From Vermamoeba vermiformis (Eukaryota > Tubulinea > Echinamoebida), in NCBI GenBank assembly GCA_045837725.1, contig JBEWZL010000047.1, positions 1 through 64,000 of the forward strand: DNA of 64,000 nt, given 5' to 3'. The position numbers were made by a program, and so were the translations under genes. This document shows, one piece after another, positions 24,165 through 37,100 of this stretch (the stretch's first letter is position 1; every line of letters begins with the position of its first letter). The notes under the pieces are model-generated. The model was not told the DNA's origin and did no database searches. It worked only from the letters and a program-made list of their open reading frames with translations.

Positions 24165-27100
24165 ATGAACAATAAATCGCCGGTACGTACTTTTAGTTCT
24201 GAGGAAATTTTAAATCGAATTCTCTTTTAAAAAGAGAGAGAATGATTTAGGAGTGTCTTGTTAATTCATGATTTATTGCATTGTCGTTAATAATATATTA
24301 TTAATTATTTAATTTAGATTTTTACGTTGCGATCTCCCTACGACACTGTTGGACCTCTCGTTCGTGTCCAGAGCCTGAGCGTTGCCCTCAACGATAAAAT
24401 CTATTATTTTGGCGGTTCTATTTCAAGGGACGAAGTAACAACCGATGTGTCTTGTGGCACGATCAGAATATTTGACACGACATCCGGTACTTGGGCTCAG
24501 ATCGAGACAATGCCGCCCCGGCCAAAATGCAAAAGCACTAAATTGCGGGGTGTGGCAGTAGGCACAGATATTTGGGTGTTGGAAGGAGATAACTGGCATG
24601 TTTTTGACACTATCCAAAGCAGATGGCGCGACACTTCAATTCAACTCGACCAGCACGCAGCCGAACATTACGCAATCGCAGTTGTAAAGGATAATATTGT
24701 ATACTACGACAATGCACATGGCTTCGAAGATATGCACGTGGTCATTCTCGATACTACTGCCATGATCTTGCACTCACATCCGGAAAGCTATGGCAATCTC
24801 CCGTATGACCGCCGCAATCCACTTATGATAGCGCTCAATGAGGACATTATGTTCCTATACGCACCTTATGCAAGTTACGAGGACGAAAGAGCCAAGAAGA
24901 ACGGCGAAATGTTCTTCTACGAAATGAAGCAAGGCAAGTGGGCTCGTGCCGACACTTCCAAGAAGCTGAAACGAATGCAAGAATATGTGTTATATATTGG
25001 CCGGATCGAGCACCTACTCTTGTTTATGTCGAAAAGATCCATTCGGACTTTGGACTTGCGCACCTTTGCTTGGAAAGCGCATGCGATCAACGTGGATGGC
25101 ACCGCTAAAGGCCTCGTCATTCGTGTGGCAACCTTGCTAGGCGACAAGATCTACTGTTGCATGAGCAACGGAAAGGTGTGCGTCATTGACATTACGGGCA
25201 TTAAGACTGCACGAAGTCAACAGATCATGACCGGCATCATCGAACGGGCAAAAGTGCTGCTGGCCGCTATTAAGGTAAATCAAGTATTATTAATGTGGGG
25301 CGTAGTTAACACGTAATAGCGCCCTAATACAGCCGTTGATGAGTTCAGTGCCGAGCCAATCCTGGTGGACACAAAGCTAGAAGCTGTCAAGTTGGACGAT
25401 ATTAAAAGCTACAAAGAAATCCCTGCAGACTTCAAGTCATTATTTCCGCTTATCGACCCCAAGACCATCGTGTCCAACACCGTCCCCGAGCCATCAGACA
25501 CAGTGCGCATGCACAAGAACTACCTCCACTACCTCACTCTCGCATGGTCAAATCACTTCTCAGTGGTGTTGTCACCTGACATTATTTTCTTCACGATCTT
25601 GTGCGAGATTGCAGATGTAATCTTGGGTGATCCAGTTTCGTATCGACACTTGTTCACTGACTCGACTGATAAGAAAGAAATTATGTCACTGACTCACGGT
25701 GTTGAGCTCATCGATGTTACTCAGCTAATACACGGTAAGCCATAGTTTTACTTGATAATTGTAGTCAGTAGCAGCCTCTAAGAACACATAATAGGTATCG
25801 CGAAGAACGTGCCAATTGACTCGAGTATTTTCACTGCGAACTTCACGAGCAGTACAGCAGACTCACAACTCGCCATTCAGTCTGCTTTCTGCGAAACAAT
25901 GTCTGCATATTATTACTACGTTTGTGGACTCTGTGGCATTCCGCGCATCAAGGTCCTTGGTACGAAAGAAGACTGGCAAATGATTGAACAAAAAGTTCAT
26001 TGCATGCGTACTGAAGTGTTCAGTCAAGACACCACCACGACCAAGAAACTGAGCACGTATCTTTCAAAGATCGAGTCACAAGTGCGCAAAATTTACACAA
26101 CAAGAGACCCATCGTTCTGGAAAGACATGTTCTACATTGACGACTGTCAGAGCGGTCACGTCGCTGTTGTCACTGGGTGGATTGCAATGTTTTACGTCGA
26201 GCATGAGGCTGTTAGAAAGGACGGGCACACAACGTACTCGGGCAACGACTTTTACAACTACAAGTCACACATCTCAACTGTCAAGTGGAGAAACATCGAA
26301 ACAGAGCGGCAGTTTGAGCTCAAGTGTGGTCTTTTCTCGAGCAGAATTGTTAGTGGCATTAATGAGCTTGACACAAAGTATCCATGGCTTGAACCATCGT
26401 TCAGTCACGTGATCGTCGAGACTGATGGCTCAGGCAAGATGTCGCCCGAACGTTTCAAAACGTACATTGAAACTTTAGACGGAGGAGACCGCTCTCTCAT
26501 GGAATCATTCTACGAGCTGTGGAAAGACAATCCAATGGAGTTCGTGAAAGGCGATAAAGAGCTGTCATTCCGTTATCAGCTTGTTGGTATGCAAATTGAT
26601 GCGTGGAAAGAACAGTACTTGAAGACTGGACAAAGCCTACCAAGCATCGATTTAACGAAAGGAAATTGTGGCCAAGCATTAAGTTCTAAAAGAGGCTACA
26701 AAGACCTGAACAAACCCGCTGCCGAATTACTTGCGAACAAGATCTGCGAGTACTTGGCACTCGATCGACATGTCAAAAGTGTCAAATTATGCAACGGCAG
26801 AGAGGCAGCAGTACCGCTTGAAGAAGCGATAGTCAAGTCACTGATTGGCTATTCAGCACTCGAAGAGCTCAGTCTGGCTTGCATCACCACACAGCTTTAC
26901 GATTTGTTGGCACAGCTGCTAGTGCACCCTGAGTGCAGATTAAAGACGCTCAAGATTGGTGGTGACGACGGCGAAGTATTTCGCTGTCCAACACCCAGTC
27001 TAGTCAACTTTGCCGAGGCGTTATTGCAGACAAAAGCTCCATTAGAAACGCTCTTCATGATTCCATTCTCGGATGTTCGATTAGCACACTCAATCAGCCA

Positions 27101-28073
27101 TTTATGCACCAAGGCTAATGGTCTGAAGAAGTTCAAGTTGGGTTCAAAGTACACTGGGTCACTCGTCAATGTGCCCAGGATGATTTTATTGCATGGAGTT
27201 GTCACATCGAAAACAATAGAGGAAATTACTTTCTTTGATATCGGACAACAAGAGGTGATTCAAGACAATAAGAAGCAGTTTGTTCATGTGCTAGATGACG
27301 AGTTGATGGAGTTCATCGTTACCAATTTGCAGCAAAACCCTTCACTGAAGGTCATTAGCAACCTTCACGTGTTATTCAAAGAAGAACAAATGTCACGAGT
27401 TCTGAGAATTCCAACATTACGAGAGATAGACACATTTTGGACAAAAGACTTGTCGTTCTTAACCGTGACAAGACAGCTCGAAAAAATCAAAGTCACCTTG
27501 ACCGATTGCACTGCCGAGCATGCGGAGTACTTGCGAGAGTTTTTGGCCGATGAAAATTGCACGCTGAAAGAGCTGGATTTATCATGCAGTGAGTTTAATG
27601 CGCACCCTGAAGCTATCACTATTATTGCTCGTGGCTTCTTAAAGAACAAATCACTACAAGCGATCACTTTGGACAGTATCCAAACACACCAAAAAGTTGA
27701 TGATGAATTGTGTGAATTGCTGACACAGTGGATTGAACGAGAAGACTGTACTTTGGTCCAAATTAGCTTTTATGATCGAATTTTTGAACACACTCACGTG
27801 CAAAGAATTCTCACGGCACTGCACTACAACAAAATCATGACCAGCTTTAAGGCGTCAATGAGGATAGCTGCCTTTGGAGAGTGCCAGTATCTCATGGGCC
27901 TTCTTGCCGATAATACGACATTGACTAGTGTAGGAACCTTTTCAATGCCTTGGTCGCGTCAGTCTTTGAACGTCGCTGATGAACAACTGGAGGCTTTGAA
28001 AGCTGCAGTCAAGGCCAGAACTGACTTGAAGTGCACATTTGATTCGGATTTCATTAAGAACCAATACTACTAA
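24165..28073 (+). CDS. Kelch-DUF4419-LRR fusion protein, copy 1
   Basis: Four exons (24165..24182, 24318..25274, 25320..25734, 25795..28073) give 1,222 aa. Residues about 7-325 form kelch-like repeats (DKIYYFGGS, GTDIWVLEGDNW, GDKIYCCMSNGKV). A DUF4419 domain follows (about 350-580) with YLTLAWSNHFSVVLSPDIIF, CGIPRIKVLGTKEDW and GHVAVVTGWIAMFY. Next is an EF-hand-like stretch, ETDGSGKMSPERF. The C-terminal third (about 770-1200) consists of ribonuclease-inhibitor-like LRRs. No signal peptide or membrane segment is seen, so it is probably cytosolic. DUF4419 has no known biochemical role that I can name. Copy 2 lies 6 kb away, inverted, with the same exon phases and an 18-nt first exon in both. 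Confidence 0.88.
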
Positions 28074-28359
28074 ATGCAATCAATTACTATTCTTGTTAAA
28101 AAGGTGAGTAGATGTCAATTTAAAGAACCAATCGTTTGTCCCAACAGACCAAGGCTGACATTTTTTAGGTGAAATCTTAGCCATTTGCGATTGCGTAGGA
28201 CTAATGCTCTTTGGATGCGCAGGGATATGACTCACTTTGGCTTAACGCCGCTGTATGAAGAGAACAAGGAGCTACTCGACTATTGATCAAACAGCCTTTG
28301 ATGTTTGATAATAAAGTGAACGATTGTCACTCGTTTGGTTTTATTACGATTCTTGAAGA

Positions 28360-29996
28360 CTACTGCAAATATGACGTGTCAAATTTGATCTCGTATATTT
28401 CATTGCCAGATAGACTGAGGGCTTTGTTGTCATTAATGATGAAAATATCTACTATCAAGTCGTTGATGTAACCAATAATCGTTCGTTTGCTGATCGAAAA
28501 GAAAACTTGACGAGGATTGTGTTTGTGGTAAGTACGCCACGTTATCATGTCTCCATTTAACCAACGAAAAAAGAATGCACGTTCTGGCAAGCTGATCGAG
28601 AGGTAGGGGTCAGGCAAGTGCTCGATTTTGTCTGGCATAGTGTTTGTATCTTCTACGTGGGTAGTCGACAATTCATTGGTCAGTTCACGAACGGTGAATA
28701 CTCCAGATTCTGAGAAAAAAGTTTAGGTTAAAACCGAATACAGTCGTGGTCTTACTTGAAAATGTGCAGTAATATGGTGAGCCTGGGAATACAACAAGAT
28801 TATCCCAAGCTTCAATTTTCACTTCTTTAGGTGGTTGTTGCTGATAGAATTGGCGGTGTACAATTTTCCGCGAATTGACATCGAATATTGCTAGTGCCAT
28901 AATGGGATCCCAAAATATCTTCAAGTAGGACCCATTTTCATTCTCGAATAGCTGCATAATGCCACTGAAACGGTCTGTTGGCTTTTCATTAAGCTGCCCA
29001 TTGTAAAGTTCAATTTTTTTCAGATTGATGCAATCGATCTCGAATATTGAGTAAGTTGCATTCACTAGGTCATGACTAAGGACGTATGCGACAGGTCTTA
29101 ATGACGATGGTACGTAGTCTAAAGGATCTGAAAAATCGAACGTAGCTACGTCGTACGCTGTTGTTATTGATCGGAAATTTAACTTCGCAGAATTATTCTC
29201 TTCGTCTTCCGTCCACAAGATCCAATTATCACCTAGCAAAGTACGTAAGTATTACAAATGAGAGCAGAATTATATTCTACGTACCATATACCATGCGATC
29301 TGTTGGTGGATGGTTACTTAGGCACGTGACATCTCGTTCATGAACCAAAACATCCCCTTCAACGCGGAAATATTTCATGGTACTTTTGTTCGAGGAAAGC
29401 AATCCGATCGTCTGATCTATTAGTATACGGCTTATATTAGACAGTCATAAGAATAATACTATGTAAAGTACTTGCCGGCAAAGTTAAAAACGGGTTAAAA
29501 ACGACTAAACTCGGTAGCCTTGTTGTTATTAACGCTTTTGTTGCGTTGTATACAATCAAATCTTTGGCTAAAAATAAAAATAAATCTTTTCTCCATGGAA
29601 CTTGAAAGCTTCTCAATCGTGTGTTGTGTGGATTCAAATCTGTCATAGCGAAGTAGGAGACTGAATGTCCTTCGTCCACGAGCGAATCTATCACAATAAG
29701 ACGCAGGAATTGTTGGTTCATATCTTCTTTTAATACGTCGGTGTATGACAGTGGGAATGCTGATTGGATGCGTTTAATCCAGGCGAAGCTAAACGGATCA
29801 GACAACCACGAATTGAACGTTTTGCATACTGTCCGCAATATAAATATTCTCTTGATCGACAGAAAAATAGTCACGTTGAGAAACGCGTCTTTGCTGGAGA
29901 ATAAAGCATTTTCAGATCTGCTCGGCAGGAAAAAATTAGAGAAATCTAATTTAGTGGTGGTATTATACTCCTCAATTTTACTTACGTGTGTTCCAT
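28360..29996 (-). CDS. F-box-like protein with unrecognised C-terminal region
   Basis: Five exons, complement(28360..28709, 28756..29232, 29285..29416, 29472..29917, 29986..29996), give 471 aa. The first exon is 11 nt. The N-terminal part (FSSKDAFLNVTIFLSIKRIFILRTVCKTFNSWLSD) looks like a degenerate F-box: hydrophobic helices ending in a VCK.F..W signature. The rest resembles F-box-associated beta domains, with DNWILWTEDEEN and WDPIMALAIFDV, but I cannot name a family. The exon 2 donor was picked as A|GTACTT because it alone keeps the frame. It runs tail-to-tail with kelch-DUF4419 copy 1 and divergent with the next gene (129 bp between starts). Confidence 0.7.
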
Positions 29997-30125
29997 AAAT
30001 CGTGTTGAATCGCTAACTTGTCAGCACCTGAATGGTGCGCTCTGTTGAGGGCGCGTCAGAAAAAAATAAGAAAAAAAATCAAGCCTACATTCTCAATCTA
30101 GATTGTCTAACCAATTATTAATTCA

Positions 30126-31062
30126 ATGGAGACTACAGCAGTTAACGCGTTAACGATTTCGTTAGAGGCACTGCCACGGGAGCTGTTGTCGTATTGTTTT
30201 AGCATGTTATCCTCAGATTATTTCTATGGGGACCTATGGCGCATCGGACTCGTGAGTAAAGTATGTTTAGAGCAGATAAATGATGTCAAGAATCGATTCC
30301 CCCAAAAAATGCGTGGTAAGTCAGAATGGATTTTTTCTTGATCGGATCTCACTTCCATTATTTTTTAATATTATTTTCTTCCTGAAAGTGTATATAAGAT
30401 ATGAAATAACTAAGACTAGTTACATTATTAACTTTGTACGTTAATTATTAATCAATTATTTTTTCAGTCGATCCAAGCGAATTTGAAGCGAGTGTGCTAC
30501 AAATCTTAAGGACTACAATAGCAGTCGATGATATAAAGTGTAAATTGAAAGCACATATGCGGCGTTACAAGTTTCCTGCGCTCACAAAACAATACCAAAA
30601 AGAATGCAACCAGTGTCGAGCTCCAGTGACTTGCTTATTGCAGTGTAGGTGCTATTTATAATTACTAGCGCATTTAAAGCACTTTTTTAATAATACCATA
30701 AGTTTCTTATCGATTGCGTTCAATTTTTTCACGCTTGATTGACTGGGTTACTTTAGTGGAGAACACTTACGAAGAAAAAGGGGATCGATTTGAAATGCGT
30801 ACGTATTAAAAGAGTTGGTGGTCGTTCACTGAATTAAGTTCATGAATCATTTGTAGGCTGGAGACAAGAAGCCATGAACTGGTGTTCCGAGAAACACAGT
30901 TTAGTATTGACTACTTATACTCGGATAAAAGGATACTATATGTGGGAGTATTATGACGATTCGTATAAGAGGCATAAAGTGCTCACCGTCGATGAGGCAA
31001 TCAACGAGATCATTCAACGGCGGACTACGATATTACAGATTCACCCGGAGGGAAAATCCTGA
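30126..31062 (+). CDS. Short F-box-like protein
   Basis: Four exons (30126..30315, 30468..30644, 30757..30798, 30857..31062) give 204 aa. The N-terminus (SLEALPRELLSYCFSMLSSDYFYGDLWRIGLVSKVC) fits an F-box: LPxELL, then a hydrophobic helix and a LVSKVC motif. The centre has a Cys pair pattern (CNQCRAPVTC) that could bind metal, and exon 4 has WRQEAMNWCSEKHS. I do not know the C-terminal region. Its last exon overlaps the end of the minus-strand SAM-like gene by 38 bp. Exon 3 is short (42 nt) and placed by frame, so that junction is the weakest part. Confidence 0.6.
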
Positions 31063-32293
31063 TAAATTCATGTAGTGATAAATTTAAGTCTTTACTTTTT
31101 TTGGTTTTCACAACCAGTTTCTCGTAATACAAATTTTCAGGAAATAAGATTGTTAGCATTTGTTCAAGCTTATTCTGAAATATTGGTTCGGCATGACTGA
31201 GAGTAACTAGCATACTTTGACTATGTCAGGTCGTTTTAGTGAAGAGCGGTAAATTTGCAAGTTGTATAAAATCAACGAAGGGAATGCTGGTGATTTAATT
31301 CTTTCGGCCAATTCTGAAACAAAATTGTTCTCTTTCTCAAACGTTATGGAGTTGATGTCAAAAGGCTTCGGTATTGCAGGCACTGTTTTTTTAAGGGATT
31401 CCATTACAACGCTCGACCTGGTGCTGCTGTATGGTTCCTATGTGTGATACACTTAAGAAAATGTCGAGTCTAACAATACAATCCGCGGATTTCTCATTTG
31501 CATTTCCAAAAATTCTTCCATTCTTTTAAGCACATTTTGCAAATTTTCTGATTTAAAATTAAGTTAATTGCCCGTGCCAAGATACTAGTCGTACCTGCGA
31601 TGGCTGTATCAACAGTTTGGTTATCTGTTGCACCTTCAACAATAATTTAGCGCTGCTGACAAGGAAACTACAACAAATACGTACGTATACCGAGAGACTT
31701 CTGTACGGCATTCCACAACTTTTTTGTCTTTCCGGTCGGAACTCCGGGAAGAATTGAAATTAGTTCCGATAAACTTGGCACTGGCGGATCAAAAAGGACA
31801 TCGCCGTCGATCTGTTGCTTGATCAGAATTTCGGCGCTCTCTTTAGAGAATTTCAAAACTTTTGTCGCCCACACAGCCACCTGCTTGTGATGCCAATCAG
31901 GCCTTGGTAGGGTGTCTTTAGTTATATTGGCGTGCGCCCATGCCTCAAGTTGCTCCTCAGACCAGTCAAGAGGCATATCTGTCGCAGATTTTAGTTTTGT
32001 ACAAAAAGGACCTTATTTCGGATTTAGCTTTAGTTAATTCGATTTTGGGCATTTGATTATTTAAAATAATATTTCTACGTGAAGGATAGAAGCCAGGATT
32101 TAATTGAAATATGAAAGAAGATTCGGATTCAAATTCTTGGGCAGACAAGTCTAATTTCTCGTCGTAGAAGATGTTGGAGAGATGTGTGACGTACGAAAGT
32201 AATAGAATATTATTATTTGATTTAGTAATTATTGGTAGCCACCAATGGAATTTTGGATCGATAAAATTAATTACCTTGGTCGTTTTGTTCCAT
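31025..32293 (-). CDS. SAM-like domain protein related to the Crinkler-like NTPase header
   Basis: Six exons, complement(31025..31174, 31216..31437, 31480..31547, 31595..31624, 31685..31978, 32275..32293), give 260 aa. Residues about 10-100 form a SAM-like helical domain (LDWSEEQLEAWAHANITKDT, VAVWATKVLKFSKES, LWNAVQKSLG). The same header opens the 804-aa NTPase gene at 54.9-57.8 kb; the 19-nt first exon, the first-intron position and phase, and the upstream sequence are shared. The rest of this protein (MEEFLEMQMRNPRI, LEQMLTILFPENLYYEK) is not the NTPase and is unrecognised. Several introns are 41-60 nt; exons 3 and 4 are inferred from frame. Possibly an adaptor, but the function is unknown. 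Confidence 0.62.
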
Positions 32294-32467
32294 TACAAGG
32301 CACTATATATAAGAAAATATGCTTGAAATACTTCTGTGGTATCCAACAACAAAGTGGAGATAGAAACGTTCAAAAAATGGCGCGATTTGATTTAAGCTTT
32401 TGCTTGGACAAATTGTCGCAAATTGCGCAACTTTGTCAAATTTTACTGAAGAAACGTAACAAGCACA

Positions 32468-33883
32468 ATGAATAACAATTCAAGGCCTGCAAATCCTTAT
32501 GACCCGCAGTTACAGCGCGCAATTGCCATGCAAAGGTTCCATGCCTCGCGTGAGATCAAGGTTGTTATTTGGAGCTTGAAAATATAGCTTTAAAACAGAT
32601 CTAGTACCACTGTACATTTATTGTTTTACCTTTTTATTCGACAAAAGGACGCCAATATGGAAGATCTCCTCGAGGAAGTAGAAAAACAGACAAAGATCCC
32701 AGAAGACGAAGACATTGGCGAGAAAATTACTATCGACACTCCCATTTCAAATAATAATATCGGGTATAAATTATTGGTACGTAATAGAATTTTTAGCTAT
32801 TTTTTGAATAGTTTTTTGCGTTTCGTGAAAATTTTCACTACATCTAGCGCAAGGATTTGGACTTTCACGATTCAAATTATACATAGGGACCTCAGGTGAC
32901 GAAGGTGTTAATTTAATACGCCTGAGTTAGCGTCTCGGTTCCCAATATTTTTATTACCTTGGAATTCGGATCTCACAAAAAGACACTGTAATTCCTTACA
33001 TTTTGTTCTGTATTAATATTTCTTGCTGTAATAGATGAAAATGGGCTGGAAAGAAAATACTAGTCTCGGCAAACGATCAGGTATCGTGGAGCCGATCAGA
33101 TACGACTTTAAAGCCGACGCTTGGGGCTTAGGCATGAAAGAAGATATTGATGAGCATACTAATCCTGAGAATATTAAACGGTACGTTATAATGGTCATAT
33201 ATGCATAGTCTATAACGAAAAGGTTTGCGCTTCGTACCGAATCTTCAAAACACGGATTAATTTTTGAATTAGACGTGCTTTAACGGTTGAAATGGACATG
33301 GAAAAACCAGAAAATGTGCAAATTATCCAAAAAAGGCAAGAAGCTATTGAGAAGAAAGAAGAGATTCAGAAGACAGTTCAAGAAATGCTAGATCCGTTCT
33401 ACTGCAAGCTATGTAGCAAAGGTTATAAGCGCATCGATCAATATAACGAACATCTTAGTTCATATGACCATAATCATCGTCAGGTAAGCAAATTACGTAG
33501 GATCCAAATCCGTGATCGATCCCGCTTCTTGCCACGGATCTAACCTTCTTCCCTAGCGATTGCGAGATATGCAAGAAATGACCAATACATACAAGAATAC
33601 GAGCTCTGAAGAGGTCAAGAAGCGAGAAGAAAAGGAGTTACAGAAACTTTTGTCTCGTGCTCAAAAGTTGCAGCAGATGCAGGGTGGAAATTCAACAAAT
33701 TCCGATAATAATAATACAGCGCCTCCTTTACCCGAAGAATTACCGCCACCGTTACCTCCGACACCAGTTAACGCTAGTGGACAGCCTGCGCCAGCAGCGC
33801 AGATGAAATTCAGTTTGAAAGCAGCGCCGAAAAAAGCAGCGCCTAAAATCAACGCATTTAAAGCTTTTAGCGACGATGATTAA
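32468..33883 (+). CDS. GPATCH8-like G-patch/zinc-finger RNA-processing protein
   Basis: Five exons (32468..32560, 32648..32776, 33035..33180, 33273..33483, 33557..33883) give 301 aa. A G-patch-like segment is seen as IGYKLLMKMGWKENTSLGKR. A C2H2-type finger follows: FYCKLCSKGYKRIDQYNEH, then SSYDHNHRQRLRDMQEM; this combination is typical of GPATCH8 and plant/fungal relatives. The C-terminus is Pro-rich (PPLPEELPPPLPPTP) and ends in KINAFKAFSDDD. G-patch proteins commonly activate DEAH helicases in splicing or ribosome biogenesis; GPATCH8 is spliceosome-associated. Divergent with the SAM-like gene, 174 bp between starts. An AATAAA-like signal is found shortly after the stop (about 34017). Confidence 0.85.
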
Positions 33884-34160
33884 GCAAGGACTTTTAACAC
33901 TCAGCAAGCCACGAATTCGAAACAGCGCGCGTCGAAATTTCTATTCGATCTGAAGAGCCAAGCCGATCCTCGAGTTCCCTACACCAACTGGCTTTATTAT
34001 CGATTAACTGTACATAAATAAAGCCGCAGTATGTGGTTCCTAGAACAATTTTGATACTGGCCAGGGGTCGGTACGATTTTTGAGATAAGGTACATATTGG
34101 CAGTTACGATAGCAAGAATTACAAATCTTTTAATTAATACTATATACAATGTTGCTGTAT

Positions 34161-37100
34161 TTAATAATAATCTTCATCATTTTTGGGCGATTTGTTCTCA
34201 TCCGTCGACGTGAAATAACTAACAAATTCAACTAAGTTGTTATTGGCCCTAATTGCCGCTACAAGTGGAGCCTTTTGTTCGGCAGTAAAATTCGTTTGAA
34301 CGCTCAGTAATTTGATGTGCGTTAGGGAAGTGTTTTTGCGAATGAGTTCTGTGAGCAGATCTAGCTCGGGAAGTTCCATCATAACTGCAATCTTTAGCCA
34401 CTTGATCTTATTACTACTCGCTAATGCTGCAAATATATTTCGCAAATTTTCCCCGAAAAAGATTAACCGGTTGCTTTCGTAAATGTCCGAGAGGTCCAAG
34501 TATTCGATATTGCAGCCCGGTTGGCTCAACCAATCAGAAATCGCCTCCATTAGCTCACGCACATTCGAGTCGCCCTTAATGACTGCATGATTAAGATCGA
34601 GCGTTTTGAGCGATGTGTTGTTCCAAAAAGCCTTCGCAAGAGCAGATCCAGCTCCGTACTCCAACTCGGCACGTGGAAGTTCCAACGACTCCAACTTTGA
34701 ATCTTCGCGTGAGATTAAATTTGCTAAGTGTTTCATTTGTTCTGGCGTAATTTGTTTAAGTTCAGCATTCAATTTTTCGAGTTTTGTAGTCACTGCCAAG
34801 AACGACAGATCCGTCAAAGTTATTCGACCGAGATTTCGCAATGAAGGTATACTTAGCATCCTTGACGTTGATAGTGGATCGGTCATATAGCGCCAATGGG
34901 TGATAGTTTGTAACGACGTTTTTTGTGGTAATTTTTGCACGAGAAGTCTGGTCAGATCTCGATCCACCACTTTAACAAACTCCGTACGACCATCATCAGT
35001 AGTGACCCGCTTCATTCCAAGGTCATTTGGGGCTATGGTCTCCAATGTCTTCGATTCTGCAATTCCTCGAAGAATTTCAATTTCGCAATCGGAGGATTCC
35101 GTACCGCGAATAGTTGCAAAGTGTTTCAATCCGTTCTCTTTTCTGCAAAGATGAGAAATTGCTTTAGCCAACTCCAAGTTATCTATTTTGTCGAATATAA
35201 GTGTTTCTAAGGGCACCGTAGTAGTTGTAAGTGCTTTAGCAAGTGGTGTTCGATCCGGATTCCAGTCCTCCAGATCTTTGTTTTGAATATGGATTTTTTG
35301 TAACTGACATTTCGGATGCATTAAAAATATCGCTAGTTTTTCATAAGCATCGGTATAATCTCCAGTAATAATCAACTCTTCAATTCTGCTCGGATCTTCC
35401 ATTTTGGTCAAAAATTCAATTATTCTGCCTTCAATCAATCCTAATCTGCCGCCCAAATTAATACTCTTAATCTCGTTATTGAAATTCAAATATTCTTCGA
35501 TTTTTTGCGCTAACGCATTCAACGCTATTCTATTCTCGTCTCTAATCTCGCTGTAAAATTTCAACGCTAGTCCACTGGCACCAGTTGATAAATCGAGGCT
35601 AGTCATGCCCACGCCTTCTTGCGTATACTTTTTCATCCACGTGTCAATTTGACGGGTGACAAGCTGGAACCGAAAATCAACTTTTTTCGGCCCCTCTGAA
35701 ACTACTTCGATTGGATCGTCTTTCAAAACCTCGTAGAGCTCGTTCATTAATTTTCTGTCTTCTCCTTGCAAAGTTTCATCAATGTACTTCTTGAACTGTT
35801 CAGGTGTCATCTTGCCACTGCCATCAGTCTCAACGATCACGTGACTGAACTGAGGTTCGAGCCACGGATACTTGACGTCATCGTCGCTGTCACCACGCAC
35901 AACATTGCTGTACAACAGTCCGCTCTTGAGTTCAAAGTGTCGTTGAGTCTCGGCATTGTGCCACTTGACCGTTGAAATGTGTGACTTGTAGTTGTAAAAA
36001 TCATTGCCTCCGTACTTCAGCACACCGTGTTCTTTGTACGCACATCCTTCGCGATAAAACATGACGATCCAGCCTTCGACGACATCAGTGTGACCTGACA
36101 TGCATCTATTGATCGAGAACATGTCTTTCCAGAACATCGGATCACGTGTCGTGTGGATCTTGTGCACTTGTGTTTCAGCGCGCTGAAGATAAGCGCTCAT
36201 CTTTTGTGCAGTGGTCGTGTCTTGATTGAACACTTCAGTGCGCATGCGATGAATCTTGTGTTCGAGTGTCTGCCAGTCTTGTTTCGTGCCCAACACTTTC
36301 ACTCGGGGAATGCCACACAGCGTTGAAATGTAATAGAAGTACGCTGACATGGCCTCGCAGAACGCTGCTTGAATGGCCAAACGAGATTCCACTGTGCTGC
36401 TTGAAAAGTTTGCTGTGAAGATACTCGCGTCGATGGGCATATTCTGAGCAATGCCTAAACAATACACGTGTTACAATAAGATCGAATAGTCTTGTAATCG
36501 TATTAGATTGCCGTCTAGTATTGTAATGTAAAGTAAAGTCTATAACTGTATAAGCAAATAACGCACGTGTTACAATTCAAGTAATTCGAATTGATCTCGC
36601 AATCATAAAATAGTGCTGTCTAGCCTTACCTTCAATGACTTGATTAAGATCTATTTTGGTAACGTCGGTTGTAATAGTCATAATTGGCTTCTTTTCTGTT
36701 GAATTAGTGAACAGATGTCGGAACACCTCCGGATCGGACAAAATCTCGTCTGCAATCTCGCAAAGTACCGTATAGAAGATCATATCTGGCGAGATGACCA
36801 CTGAAAAGTGGTTGGACCAAGCGAGCATGAGATAATGCATGAGATTTTGGTGCAAATACGTGGTGTTTGAAGGTTCGGGCACTGCGTTCTCGATGATTTT
36901 TGTTTGTTCGTCAAACTTCGGGAACAACTTCGCAAAAGTAGTTGTCATTTGATAATGAATTTTCACATCATTCAAGTTGACGGGGTCTAAGCCAGCGTCA
37001 ATCGTGATTGGATCCGCTTTGAATTCTTGCGGAACCACAATTGGGCGCTAAAGCCAATTAGTCAATAGTCATATAGTAAGTACTTTGATACTTACTTTAA

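Noticed and set aside
29460-29475. GC donor (gcaagt) for exon 2 of the 471-aa F-box gene
   Set aside because: It gives the wrong phase for the next exon; the overlapping GTACTT donor keeps the frame.
31966-32190. Open frame (STGKEK-like reading SAQEFESESSF...) as coding N-terminus of the SAM-like gene
   Set aside because: No ATG opens it, it ends just after the splice acceptor, and the similar region at 57.5-57.7 kb is non-coding; it is best read as intron 1.
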